A program made the position numbers and the translations under genes. Below, one piece after another: positions 40,668 to 49,777 of a stretch of DNA of 64,000 bases (within the stretch, counting starts at the first letter, position 1; every line of letters starts with the position of its first letter). Source of the stretch: Streptomyces sp. CB02959 (GTDB lineage: Bacteria; Actinomycetota; Actinomycetes; Streptomycetales; Streptomycetaceae); the NCBI RefSeq assembly GCF_002803155.1, contig NZ_NNBP01000005.1, forward strand, positions 186,001 through 250,000. The letters run 5' to 3'. The notes under the pieces were generated by a model, which did no database searches, was not told where the DNA came from, and saw only the letters and a program-made list of their open reading frames with translations.

Positions 40668-41138
40668 CTAACCGAGATAAGGAGCGGACCGCCGCTCCAG
40701 ATAATGCTGAATTCGGAGGCGCTGAGTGTGGTGCATGGCGAGGGTGCCCAATTGACCCGGGGCGACGAATCGGAGTTCTGTGCTCTCGTCGGAGATTGTC
40801 AGTGTCCCGCCCACGATGCGGGCGGTGAAGCAGATGTTGAACTGGCGGCGTACCTCCCCGTCGCTGTAGGCGATGACGTGTTCGGGGTCCGTGTAGGTGC
40901 CGACGAGACCTGTGATCTCGACGTCCAGCCCGGTCTCTTCCTTGACCTCCCGTACGGCGCAGCCGGGCAGGCTGTCGCCCATGTCCATGCCTCCCCCCGG
41001 CAGGGCCCACAGGTCGTTGTCTTGTCGCCGCTGGAGCAGGACGCGTCCCGATTCGTCGGTGACGACGGCGGAGGCGGCGACGACGAGACTGTTGGGCTCG
41101 GGCGCGTCGGGATCGTTGTAGAACTCGGTCCGTGCCAT
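40668..41138 (-). CDS. Nudix hydrolase
   Basis: The 156-aa protein has a Nudix box GGGMDMGDSLPGCAVREVKEETGL; the usual first Glu is Asp here, while REVKEE is intact. Strand pattern (VVTDESGRVLLQRR, LWALPGG) fits. It would hydrolyse a nucleoside diphosphate derivative. It lies in the 2.3-kb insertion beside a regulator fragment; such pairs are common in Streptomyces. ATG 41138 follows GGAAAG. Confidence 0.88.
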   Translation of the reverse strand: MARTEFYNDPDAPEPNSLVVAASAVVTDESGRVLLQRRQDNDLWALPGGGMDMGDSLPGCAVREVKEETGLDVEITGLVGTYTDPEHVIAYSDGEVRRQFNICFTARIVGGTLTISDESTELRFVAPGQLGTLAMHHTQRLRIQHYLERRSAPYLG

Positions 41139-41142
41139 GGGC

Positions 41143-41562
41143 TCAGCTTTCCATGGGATGTGCGGTCCCCCATACGGCGCCGAAGCTGTCCGTGTAAGTG
41201 TCGAACATGCCGCCGTCGTTGTTGCGCCGTAGGTGCCATACGGGTGCCCCATAGGCGTTCACGCCCCACACATGAGCGTTGGCCAAGAGCTGGTCGTCCG
41301 CGCGGTACAAGCTGTTGTAGAGAGTCGTTCCGTGGGTCCGCACTTCGATGCCGGGTACCGCGAGCAAGGGTCGGTAATGCATCAGCGCGAGGCGGCAACG
41401 GGACTCGATGCCGTGCCCGAATTTCTCTTCCCTTCCCCGCTGTTGGACGTTGTCGCTGTCGGCGTCCCCGACGGCGATGCGGACGCTGCACCCCTCCGCC
41501 GCCCGTTCCCGCAGAAGGTCGTTGAGCCTGGGGTACGCCTCGTGCAGGAACACGGCGTTATG
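41143..41562 (-). pseudogene. Truncated XRE-type regulator, C-terminal domain only
   Basis: Residues starting NAVFLHEAYPRLNDLL and running through VRIAVGDADSDNVQQRG, ALMHYRPLLAVPGIEVRTH, LYNSLYRADDQLLANAHVWG and APVWHLRR match the C-terminal part of large helix-turn-helix regulators of Streptomyces. The N-terminal DNA-binding half is missing; upstream sequence changes to non-homologous DNA. It is read from no good start. A remnant of insertion or deletion is likely. Confidence 0.7.
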
Positions 41563-42011
41563 GCAGCCCGTAGGCGTTCGTTCGGCATGGTCAGTGTCAC
41601 CCCGCATCGCTGGACGTTGCCAGGGACGTTCTAGCACCCGCGGGACGTCCCAAAGTGGGAAACGTACGAGGTTCCTGTGTCCCGGTGAACGGCGGGACGC
41701 TCGTTGCAGAGCTGGGGGCCTTCCAGCTCGGTCCGTTCAGCGATGGCAAGCAAGACAGCTCCGCACCCCGGACCGGCGACGCCCCCGACCGGACGAGCCC
41801 CGAGAACGGGCAGACGTGCCCGTTCTGAGGTGACCGGCTCAGGCTGAAGCTCCGGTCCGCCCCTTCACTGGGGTGCCGTCCTGGGCGGTGAGGGCAAACG
41901 CTTCGGACCCAGGGAAGCCGAAGTGTCCAACGCCCGCCCCGACTGCGGGAAACCCTGGCAGGTCAGCAGTCGGGACGGGCTATCGACGAACCACAACAAG
42001 GAGGCACGCAC

Positions 42012-42515
42012 ATGCAGGACGTACGCGCATTACTCACCCCTGCCGCGTTCGGGGGTGTCGTCGCAACGGTTCTCGACAACAACCCGGGTATGGACGAGGC
42101 TACGGCGGCCCGGATCAGTACGGAAGCGCTGAAGTTCGTCCACACGGCGGCCAAGTTCCCCACCGTGAAGATCACGCCGTCGAACGTGGTGGACGAGGGC
42201 TGGCACGCCCTGATTCTGCACACCGGGCCGTACGCCAAGCTGTGCGAGGGCCTGGGGCGCTTCGTGCACCACTACCCGGAGCGGCCCGACTCCCAGCGCC
42301 ACGACCCGCAGGTACTGACGCGAACGATGGCACTGATCGAGGAGGCAGGGCACCGCGTGGACCGCGAACTGTGGACGGGGCCGACTGAAGCCCTGGTCTC
42401 CGTGGCGGCCAACTGCTCGCACACGCCGCAGCCGGGAGGATCCGGAGCACGCGGCGGGCGCGTGGCGGGTGTACGACGGCGCCGATCCCGCGAACCGCAA
42501 GGATGTTACCGCTGA
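42012..42515 (+). CDS. Glycine-rich-domain-like protein
   Basis: The 167-aa protein starts at ATG 42012 with GGAGG seven bases upstream. The core VVDEGWHALILHTGPYAKLCEGLGRFVHHYPERP resembles glycine-rich-domain-containing small proteins of actinobacteria. The last 30 residues are Arg-rich and unlike the core. A second frame starting at about 42430 continues with protein-like sequence, so the 3' end may be rearranged. The gap 41563-42011 shows no supported gene. Confidence 0.6.
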   Translation: MQDVRALLTPAAFGGVVATVLDNNPGMDEATAARISTEALKFVHTAAKFPTVKITPSNVVDEGWHALILHTGPYAKLCEGLGRFVHHYPERPDSQRHDPQVLTRTMALIEEAGHRVDRELWTGPTEALVSVAANCSHTPQPGGSGARGGRVAGVRRRRSREPQGCYR

Positions 42516-42624
42516 CGTCCTGGCCGCCTTTGTGGCGAAGTTCAGGGAGGCCAACCCGGAGCCGCCCGGGAAGCCGCAGAGCGGTCCTACGCGGGGCTTC
42601 ATCATCCCGCCCAGCGACGGCTGA
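42430..42624 (+). pseudogene. C-terminal fragment of an unknown gene, +1 frame
   Basis: In the +1 frame relative to the 42012 gene, 64 codons encode SREDPEHAAGAWRVYDG ... VLAAFVAKFREANPEPP ... GFIIPPSDG. Composition and codon use look like genuine coding DNA, but no start or upstream frame is present. It may be the end of a gene lost to recombination. Confidence 0.45.
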
Positions 42625-42701
42625 CAGCCAGCCCGATCCGAACCGCCCGTGTGCTGCCCTGTAGCGCGCGGGCGGTCTCTATGCGCGTGCCTTGGCAGCA
42701 T

Positions 42702-42747
42702 CATTGATCTTCACGATGCTCATGGCCCCATCGTGCCGCATGGCGCC
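42702..42747. repeat. 46-bp direct repeat, right copy
   Basis: This is an exact copy of 40400-40445. It contains a second, dead start of the ABM gene: seven codons (MSIVKIN), then divergence. It is 22 bp from the DUF2330 stop codon. Confidence 0.92.
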
Positions 42748-42769
42748 CGACTCCGGCGGCCGTCCTCGT

Positions 42770-43906
42770 TCAGGCCGGTGGTGCCGGTGTGCGGAAGTAC
42801 GGGACGGTCGGGCGGCGTCTGAGGCGGCCGGCGGTCAGGGCGGCGGTGGCCATCAGGAGGAGCAGGGCGGCGCCGACGGTGGGGATCCAGAGGGGGATGC
42901 CGCCGACTTCCAGGAGGGTGTCGGTGTAACGCACCCGCTGGTACGGGGTGTCCGCGGTGGCGCGTCGGAACTCGTGGTCGCCGTTGATGTGTTGCGGCCG
43001 GGGGAAGTTCTGGTCGAGGGCGGTCAGGAAGGCGGGGGCGGGGCCGGCGAAGTCGCGGACGGCGTCCTGCGGTTGGATCCGGCCCGCGTAGACGACGTGC
43101 GGTGGTGCGCCGCCGATGGCGCTGCGGGGCTCCATCCGGTGCGGGGCCAGGAAGTAGAGGCTCAGCGCCTGCGGGGTGGTGGCGAGGCGGGAGAGCCGCA
43201 TGGGGTAGACGGGGCGCTCGGTGGCGAAGGAGAGGAGGAGCGGGTCGAGGGTGCCGGTGAGGGGGGTGCCGTGGTCGGCGGGGGCGAGCCGGACGGCCAC
43301 GTATTCCCAGTGCCGGTCCACGTACGGGCGGAGGGCGGTGGCCAGGGCCGGCGGCAGTCGGTAGCCGTGGGCGGTGAGCCAGCCGCGCAGCGCGTCGGGG
43401 TCGTCGGCGGTCAGCCGGGCGACGTCGAAGGGGCCCAGCCGCTCGCGGTCGACGACGCCGACCGACGCCTCGGCGGGTGGCGGGGCGGTGGCGCCGTCGA
43501 AGTCCGGTTCGAAGGGCCAGTCGCCGGCGCGCGGCCAGAAGTAGTGGCGGTGCCGGGTGACCGGGGCGGTGATCTCGTCCAGTTCGTCGAGGAGTTCGGG
43601 GTCGCCCAGCCGTACGGTGGCGCGGTGCGGGACGGGCATGATCCAGGCGGCGTCCGGGGCGGTGCCGTCGACGGCCAGGCGCATGGCGATCCGTTCGGTG
43701 GTGCCGTCCCAGCGCACCGCCGACGTCTCGCGGTGCACCGCCATCGTGGTGTCCGGGCCGTGCACCATCGCGCCGCAACCGCAGGCGTACGCGGGGCGCG
43801 CGAGCCAGCCCAGCTGCACGGCCAGCAGCACCAGGACCAGGCACAGTGCCCGTCGGCGCCTCGCCCCGCCGCCCGTACCCGTCGTTCCGCCTGCCGCCAC
43901 AGCCAT
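42770..43906 (-). CDS. DUF2330 membrane/secreted protein
   Basis: The 378-aa protein has a signal or anchor near its N-terminus (about 20-45, CLVLVLLAVQLGWLARPAYACGCG), the Cys pair CGCG, a large DUF2330 domain (SAVRWDGTTERIAMRLAV, AWIMPVPHRATVRLGDPELLDEL) and a C-terminal helix (about 345-365). It should be exposed outside the membrane. Function unknown. ATG 43906 follows AGGGGA by six bases. Confidence 0.85.
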   Translation of the reverse strand: MAVAAGGTTGTGGGARRRRALCLVLVLLAVQLGWLARPAYACGCGAMVHGPDTTMAVHRETSAVRWDGTTERIAMRLAVDGTAPDAAWIMPVPHRATVRLGDPELLDELDEITAPVTRHRHYFWPRAGDWPFEPDFDGATAPPPAEASVGVVDRERLGPFDVARLTADDPDALRGWLTAHGYRLPPALATALRPYVDRHWEYVAVRLAPADHGTPLTGTLDPLLLSFATERPVYPMRLSRLATTPQALSLYFLAPHRMEPRSAIGGAPPHVVYAGRIQPQDAVRDFAGPAPAFLTALDQNFPRPQHINGDHEFRRATADTPYQRVRYTDTLLEVGGIPLWIPTVGAALLLLMATAALTAGRLRRRPTVPYFRTPAPPA

Positions 43907-44073
43907 GGTGGTCCCCTGTTCCGTGCCCGGCGATCCCACGATCGCCAGGGTCACAGACGGGATGGGCGGTGTCACCGGTTCCCCTTTTTCGGCCCGCTGC
44001 CCCGTATGGCGGACGGCCGGTCGCCGGGCCCCAGGGGGTCCGGCGACCGGACGTCGCGCGGGTCGGGTGCGGC

Positions 44074-45555
44074 TCAGCGGGCCGCGGCCGCCGCGGTCAG
44101 CTCCCGGGCCTCGGCCTCGGTCTCCACCGCCGGCGGGGAGCCGGGCAGCGGCTTGCGGGCGGTCTCCGGCATCAGTGCGACCGCGACGATGCCGATCACG
44201 GCGGCCGCCATCATGTAGTAGGCGGGCAGCATCTTGTTGCCGGTCGCGCCGATGAGGGCGGTGACCACCAGCGGCGTCGTGCCGCCGAAGAGCGACACCG
44301 AGATGTTGAAGCCGATCGACAGCGAGCCGTAGCGCACCTTGGTCGGGAAGAGCGCGGGCAGCGCGGAGGGCATAGCGGCGGTGAAGCACACCAGCAGCAG
44401 GCCGAGGACGCCGGTGCCCACCGCGATGGCGGCCAGCGAGCCCTGACGGATCAGCAGCAGCGCGGGCACCGACAGCACCAGGAAGCCCACGCAGCCGGTG
44501 GCGATGATCGGGCGGCGGCCGAACCGGTCGGACAGCTTGCCCACGAACGGCTGGACGCACATCATCGCGACCATGACGGCGAGGATGACCATCAGGCCGT
44601 GCGTCTCGTCGTACTTCAGCTCCGAGGTGAAGTAGCTCGGCAGGTACGACAGCAGCATGTAGTCGGTGACGTTGAAGACCAGGACCAGGCCGACGCAGAG
44701 CAGCATCGCCCGCCATTGGCCGAAGATCATCTGGCGCAGGCCGATCCGCTTCTCGGCCTCGCGGCGCGCCTTCTCCTTGGCCTGCGCCTCCTTCTCCAAC
44801 CGGGCGAAGGCCGGGGTCTCTTCGAGCCGCATCCGCAGGTAGAGGCCGATGATGCCCATCGGGCCGGCGATCAGGAACGGGATCCGCCAGCCCCACGAGT
44901 GGAGGGCGTCGGTGGACAGCAGCGCGGTGATCAGGGTGACCAGGCCGGCGCCGCCGACGTATCCGGCGAGGGTGCCGAACTCCAGCCAGCTGCCGAGGAA
45001 TCCGCGCTTCTTGTCGGGCGCGTACTCGGCGATGAAGGTGGAGGCGCCGCCGTACTCACCGCCGGTGGAGAAGCCCTGCACCAGGCGGGCCAGGAGCAGC
45101 AGGATCGGTGCGCCGACGCCGATCGTGGCGTAGGAGGGGATCAGGCCGATGGCGAAGGTGCCCGCGGCCATCATGATCATGGTGATGGCGAGGACCTTCT
45201 GGCGGCCGATGCGGTCGCCGAGCGGGCCGAAGAACATCCCGCCGAGCGGGCGCACCAGGAAGGCCGCGGCGAACGTGCCGAAGGTCGACAGCAGCTGCGC
45301 GGTCGGGTTCCCGGACGGGAAGAAGACGTGGCCGAGGGTGACCGCGATGTAGCTGTAGACGCCGAAGTCGAACCACTCCATCGCATTGCCGAGGGCGGCC
45401 GCCGATACCGCGCGCTTGACCATCGCGGGCTCGACGACGGTGACCTCGCCGGGTGTCTGCTGCCCGGGGGCCGTCTGCCGCGGCTCGGGGGCGGCGTCGG
45501 CGCTTCTGCCGACGCCCGTACGGGGTCCGGTTGCGAGGGGGGACTGCGTCGGCAC
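44074..45555 (-). CDS. MHS-family MFS metabolite/H+ symporter
   Basis: The 493-aa protein has 12 helices and MHS marks: GNAMEWFDFGVYSYIAVTLG in helix 1, GPLGDRIGRQKVL, GEYGGASTFIAEYAP, and RLEETPAF in the central loop. Relatives transport proline/betaine, citrate, shikimate or alpha-ketoglutarate with H+. The substrate is not clear. It starts at GTG 45555. Confidence 0.9.
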   Translation of the reverse strand: MPTQSPLATGPRTGVGRSADAAPEPRQTAPGQQTPGEVTVVEPAMVKRAVSAAALGNAMEWFDFGVYSYIAVTLGHVFFPSGNPTAQLLSTFGTFAAAFLVRPLGGMFFGPLGDRIGRQKVLAITMIMMAAGTFAIGLIPSYATIGVGAPILLLLARLVQGFSTGGEYGGASTFIAEYAPDKKRGFLGSWLEFGTLAGYVGGAGLVTLITALLSTDALHSWGWRIPFLIAGPMGIIGLYLRMRLEETPAFARLEKEAQAKEKARREAEKRIGLRQMIFGQWRAMLLCVGLVLVFNVTDYMLLSYLPSYFTSELKYDETHGLMVILAVMVAMMCVQPFVGKLSDRFGRRPIIATGCVGFLVLSVPALLLIRQGSLAAIAVGTGVLGLLLVCFTAAMPSALPALFPTKVRYGSLSIGFNISVSLFGGTTPLVVTALIGATGNKMLPAYYMMAAAVIGIVAVALMPETARKPLPGSPPAVETEAEARELTAAAAAR

Positions 45556-45846
45556 GTGTTCGCTCGCCTGCGCTCTCTGGGACGACTACAAGGACATGCC
45601 CCGCCATGGCGTGGAGGGGCAAAGGACGACCATAGGGGCAGACCGGGTCATCACGGACGGTGTGCGGATGGCTGCACAGTCGCTCGCCTACCCGCTCCAT
45701 ACTGGGTAAACGTGCATCCGTGAACTTTTTTGCGGACCCTCCTTTTGTGATCCATCTCGCGGGGATCGACCGCAACCGCAGGTGAATTGTGGTCTGGGTC
45801 ACGCAAGAATGGACGCTCCGGCGCGTGTTCGTTCGCATACGGAAAC

Positions 45847-45877
45847 GGCGCGGCGGTGCGCCGGGCACCACCGCGCC
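45847..45877. terminator. GC-rich hairpin in 45556-46024
   Basis: GGCGCGGCGGTGC (45847-45859) pairs with GCACCACCGCGCC (45865-45877) with one mismatch. It may end the sigma-factor operon. The rest of this 470-bp gap shows no gene. Confidence 0.55.
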
Positions 45878-46024
45878 GAAGGATCGTCGCGTCCCTCCAG
45901 GATCGGCCACCGGCCGTTGCCCCGCCACTCGGGCGGCTACGCACCGCGACCGGACCGCTGTGTGCGCCCGCCCTCGGCACTCCGCCCCCCGGTGGGCGTT
46001 CTCCGGCGCCCCCGCACGGAGGCG

Positions 46025-47059
46025 TCACGGCATCCACGCCTCGTAGGACATCACCTGGCCCGCGGTGATCCGGAAGTCGGGCAGGTCCTTGGTGAAGGTG
46101 ATCTCCGTGCCCAGGAGTCGGCCGGTGCGCGGGTCGAGGATCACCATCTGCCGGGTGGCGTCCATCGCGCCGTCGGGCCCGTCGTGCACGAACGCCTGCC
46201 CGCGACGGCCCAGTCGGTCGGTGACCGCGCCGGCCGGCCGCAGGCCCTCGGTGTCCGCCAGCATCCGCACGATCGCCGCGGTCTCCCGCGGCCCCGGCGT
46301 CCACTCCTGGCGGTACGAGGAGAGCGCCATCAGCAGTTGCGGGACGGCCGACGCGTCGGTGCCGTCGCTGTCGGCCGCACCGTAGAGGGAGGTGAGCAGC
46401 GCCCGCAGCGCCGTGGGGTCGGTGGGCGGCTTCGTCCGGGCGGCGAGCCCGTCGTGCCGGGCGCCCGAACCCGCCGGGTAGGACGCGCGGTGCAGCACCT
46501 TCCCGTCGCTGACGGTCCGCCAGCGGCCGTCGTCGTCGTGGATGACCGGGCGGCCCGGGTGCCGCGGGTCGGTGGCCACGACCAGTTCGGAGCCGCTGCC
46601 GTCGGCGTTCCACCGGGTGATGCGCTCCTCGGGGACGGTCACCGGGGACGCCGCGTCCGGGCCCGTCCCCATGGACAGGCTCCAGCTCTGGAGGTGGCTG
46701 CCGCGCCGCGGCCCGTCCTGGGGGCCGGCCGTCCGGGCCCGCGCCTCCGCGATGCGGGCCAGCCCGTCCAGGGAGAGCGCGGCACCGGTGCCGGCGGTGT
46801 GCGGGACGAGCGCGGCGGGCGCCGCGACGGCCGGGCTGCTGCCGGCGTCGGTGAGGGTGAAGGCGAGCACCGCGACCAGTGCCAGCACGGCCGCCTCGGC
46901 GCGCAGCACCAGCCGGCGGCGGGCCCGCCGGGTGCGGGTCAGGTGCAGCAGGCGGTTCAGGCCGCGCTCCGCGGTGGCGTCCAACGGGCGGTCCCGCCAG
47001 CGGCCTTCACCGGCCGGTACCGGGTTGGCCGCCCGCAGCAGCTCCAGTTCGTCACGCAT
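46025..47059 (-). CDS. CU044_5270-like membrane protein (sigma-factor partner)
   Basis: The 344-aa protein has an N-terminal cytoplasmic part (about 1-50), one hydrophobic helix at about 55-70 and a large outside domain (about 75-340). It starts eight bases inside the sigma gene, so the two are coupled. The arrangement matches the CU044_5270 family, which accompanies ECF sigma factors; it may act as an anti-sigma factor or sensor. Confidence 0.75.
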   Translation of the reverse strand: MRDELELLRAANPVPAGEGRWRDRPLDATAERGLNRLLHLTRTRRARRRLVLRAEAAVLALVAVLAFTLTDAGSSPAVAAPAALVPHTAGTGAALSLDGLARIAEARARTAGPQDGPRRGSHLQSWSLSMGTGPDAASPVTVPEERITRWNADGSGSELVVATDPRHPGRPVIHDDDGRWRTVSDGKVLHRASYPAGSGARHDGLAARTKPPTDPTALRALLTSLYGAADSDGTDASAVPQLLMALSSYRQEWTPGPRETAAIVRMLADTEGLRPAGAVTDRLGRRGQAFVHDGPDGAMDATRQMVILDPRTGRLLGTEITFTKDLPDFRITAGQVMSYEAWMP

Positions 47060-47591
47060 TGCCGTCGCCTCCTGCTCGTACGGACACGGTGGTCCGGGTG
47101 CGGTCGATCTCGGTGCGGAGGCGGCGCCGGGCCCGGTGCAGCCGCATGGCCGCCGCGCTCCGGCCGCAGCCGAGGGCCACCGCCAGCTCCTCGACGGTCA
47201 GTTCCTCCCAGGAGGTCAGCCGCAGCACCTCCTGGTCGCCGGCGGACAGCCGGGTCAGCGCCTCGTGCACCCAGGAGCCGGGCCGCTCGGCGTCCGGACT
47301 CGCAACGGTCTGCCGGCCGTGCGCCGCCTCGTGGTTGCCGAGCCGGTTCAGCAGCCGCCGGTAGCGGCCGATCCCGCGCACCGTATTGGCCAGGCAGTTC
47401 CGGGCCACCCCGTACAGCCAGGGGAGCGGCGCGTCGGGGAGTTCGGCCCGGCGCCGCCACGCTATGGAGAAGACGTCCGCCACCACCTCCTCGACCTCGT
47501 GTGCCGGGGCGTCCAACCGCCGCGCCACGAAGCGGCTGACCGCCCAGTAGTGCGCGCGATAGGCCTCGGCGAAGGCGTCGTCCGTGCTCAT
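47052..47591 (-). CDS. ECF RNA polymerase sigma factor
   Basis: The 179-aa protein has region 2 (about 8-75, [39 protein letters not shown]) and region 4 (about 110-165, [43 protein letters not shown]). It directs RNA polymerase to stress promoters. Overlap with the next gene makes a sigma/partner unit. The divergent orphan ctaD may be a target. Confidence 0.9.
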   Translation of the reverse strand: MSTDDAFAEAYRAHYWAVSRFVARRLDAPAHEVEEVVADVFSIAWRRRAELPDAPLPWLYGVARNCLANTVRGIGRYRRLLNRLGNHEAAHGRQTVASPDAERPGSWVHEALTRLSAGDQEVLRLTSWEELTVEELAVALGCGRSAAAMRLHRARRRLRTEIDRTRTTVSVRAGGDGNA

Positions 47592-47718
47592 GAACCCCCT
47601 GTGTCCGGCATCGCCCCGATCTTCACACCCCGGTGGGGTGAGACTTCACACCCCTTCGGGACGGCCGTCGCGGCCCGCCGGCGGTGACGTTCCACGGCGA
47701 GGCGGACACCTACGGGGC

Positions 47719-49392
47719 ATGAAGCTCCCCGCACTGTCGTCACCGGCGGCCGGGTCCGCCGCGCAACCGCCCGGCGCGGCGCGGTCCGCCGCGCCGCGGA
47801 ACCCGGTGAAGTGGCTGACGACCACCGACCACAAGACCATCGGCACGCTCTACCTGGTGACCGCCTTCGCCTTCTTCTGCCTCGGCGGTCTGCTGGCGCT
47901 GCTGATGCGCGCCGAACTCGCCCGGCCCGGCCACCAGTTGCTGTCGAACGACCAGTTCAACCAGGCGTTCACGATGCACGGCACGATCATGCTGCTGATG
48001 TTCGCGACGCCGCTGTTCGCCGGATTCGCGAACTGGATCATGCCGTTGCAGATCGGCGCGCCGGACGTGGCGTTCCCGCGGCTGAACATGCTCGCCTACT
48101 GGTTCTACCTCTTCGGGTCGCTGATCGCGGTGGGCGGATTCCTGACGCCGCAAGGGGCGGCGGACTTCGGCTGGTTCGGGTACGTGCCGCTCTCCGACGC
48201 CGTGCATTCCCCCGGTGCCGGCGCCGATATGTGGATCATGGGTCTGGCCTTTTCCGGCTTCGGCACGATCCTCGGTTCGGTCAACTTCATCACCACCATC
48301 ATCTGCATGCGCGCCCCGGGCATGACGATGTTCCGGATGCCGATCTTCACCTGGAACGTGCTGCTGACCGGTGTGCTGGTCCTGCTCGCCTTCCCGGTGC
48401 TGGCCGCCGCGCTGTTCGCCCTGGAGGCGGACCGCAAATTCGGCGCGCACATCTTCGACGCGGCCAATGGCGGCGCACTGCTCTGGCAGCACCTCTTCTG
48501 GTTCTTCGGCCATCCGGAGGTGTACATCATCGCCCTGCCGTTCTTCGGCATCATTTCCGAGGTCATCCCGGTCTTCTCCCGGAAGCCGATGTTCGGTTAC
48601 ATCGGTCTGATCGCCGCGACGATTTCCATCGCCGGCCTTTCGGTGACGGTGTGGGCGCACCACATGTACGTGACCGGAGGTGTCCTGCTGCCGTTCTTCT
48701 CCTTCATGACGTTCCTCATCGCCGTTCCGACCGGTGTGAAGTTCTTCAACTGGATCGGCACGATGTGGAAGGGCTCGCTGTCCTTCGAGACGCCGATGCT
48801 CTGGGCGGTCGGCTTCCTGATCACCTTTGTCTTCGGTGGTCTGACCGGCGTCATCCTGGCGTCGCCCCCGATGGACTTCCATATTTCCGACTCGTACTTC
48901 GTGGTGGCCCACTTCCACTACGTGGTCTTCGGTACGGTCGTCTTCGCGATGTTCGCCGGCTTCCACTTCTGGTGGCCGAAGTTCACCGGCAAGATGCTCG
49001 ACGAGCGGCTCGGCAAGATCACGTTCTGGACGCTGTTCATCGGTTTCCACGGCACGTTCCTGGTCCAGCACTGGCTGGGTGCCGAGGGCATGCTGCGCCG
49101 CATTCCCGACTATCTCGCCGCCGACGGATTCACCACCCTGAACACGGTTTCGTCCATCTTCTCGTTCCTGCTGGGCATGTCGATCCTGCCGTTCCTCTAC
49201 AACGTCTGGAAGACCGCCAAGTACGGCGAGAAGATCGAGGTGGACGACCCGTGGGGCTATGGCCGTTCGCTGGAGTGGGTGACGTCCTGTCCGCCGCCGC
49301 GGCACAATTTCACGTCTCTGCCGCGTATTCGCTCCGAATCCCCGGCATTCGACCTGCACCACCCGGACATCGCGTCCGCGATCGAGGCGTGA
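47719..49392 (+). CDS. ctaD: Cytochrome c oxidase subunit I (stand-alone copy)
   Basis: The 557-aa protein has 12 helices and all catalytic marks of aa3-type oxidases: [12 protein letters not shown] (heme a His), [13 protein letters not shown] (CuB His and the cross-linked Tyr), VWAHHMY (two CuB His) and [10 protein letters not shown] (heme a3 and a His). It lacks neighbouring ctaC, ctaE, ctaF and cytochrome bc genes, so it is an extra copy beside the main oxidase cluster expected elsewhere. ATG 47719 starts the oxidase proper. Confidence 0.93.
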   Translation: MKLPALSSPAAGSAAQPPGAARSAAPRNPVKWLTTTDHKTIGTLYLVTAFAFFCLGGLLALLMRAELARPGHQLLSNDQFNQAFTMHGTIMLLMFATPLFAGFANWIMPLQIGAPDVAFPRLNMLAYWFYLFGSLIAVGGFLTPQGAADFGWFGYVPLSDAVHSPGAGADMWIMGLAFSGFGTILGSVNFITTIICMRAPGMTMFRMPIFTWNVLLTGVLVLLAFPVLAAALFALEADRKFGAHIFDAANGGALLWQHLFWFFGHPEVYIIALPFFGIISEVIPVFSRKPMFGYIGLIAATISIAGLSVTVWAHHMYVTGGVLLPFFSFMTFLIAVPTGVKFFNWIGTMWKGSLSFETPMLWAVGFLITFVFGGLTGVILASPPMDFHISDSYFVVAHFHYVVFGTVVFAMFAGFHFWWPKFTGKMLDERLGKITFWTLFIGFHGTFLVQHWLGAEGMLRRIPDYLAADGFTTLNTVSSIFSFLLGMSILPFLYNVWKTAKYGEKIEVDDPWGYGRSLEWVTSCPPPRHNFTSLPRIRSESPAFDLHHPDIASAIEA

Positions 49393-49402
49393 GGACATCC
49401 CC

Positions 49403-49777
49403 ATGGCCGAGGAGACAGGCGGGGGAGAGGACCTCCGGACGGCGCGGACCATCCACGAGATCGAGGGCTATCTGCTGTGGGAGGCGGAAAAGGAGCGGGC
49501 CCGCGGCCAGGCGGCGGAGTTCTGCGACCGGCTGCCCTGGCTCACCGACTCCCAGCGGGAGGACGTCGTCCGGCACTACTGCCGCGAGCAGCGCGAGATG
49601 TCCCGCTCCTATCTGGAGCGCATCGCGGTCCGCAGCGCGTCGCTGCGGACCGAATACGAGAGCGCCTACCGCACGCTGCGGTGCCGCCTGGTGGTGGCGC
49701 TGCTGAGCGTCGGCGTCCTGGAGGTGCTCGCCCTGGCGGTGCTCTCCCTCAGCGGTAGTGCACCTGGAGTTCCTTGA
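49403..49777 (+). CDS. Small membrane protein linked to ctaD
   Basis: The 124-aa protein is helical and charged up to about residue 90 and ends in one hydrophobic helix (about 95-117). It lies ten bases behind ctaD and is probably co-transcribed. The last 29 bases overlap the 3' end of the P450 gene on the other strand. Role unknown; assembly or stabilisation of the oxidase is a guess. Confidence 0.65.
   Translation: MAEETGGGEDLRTARTIHEIEGYLLWEAEKERARGQAAEFCDRLPWLTDSQREDVVRHYCREQREMSRSYLERIAVRSASLRTEYESAYRTLRCRLVVALLSVGVLEVLALAVLSLSGSAPGVP

Noticed and set aside
41685..41828. 47-codon plus-strand frame ending TCPF, considered as a small peptide precursor
   Set aside because: No ribosome site, no neighbouring modification or transport genes.
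45651..45755. 34-codon minus-strand frame (MDHKRRVRKKVHG...) as leader peptide of the MHS transporter
   Set aside because: No ribosome site and no known attenuator pattern.
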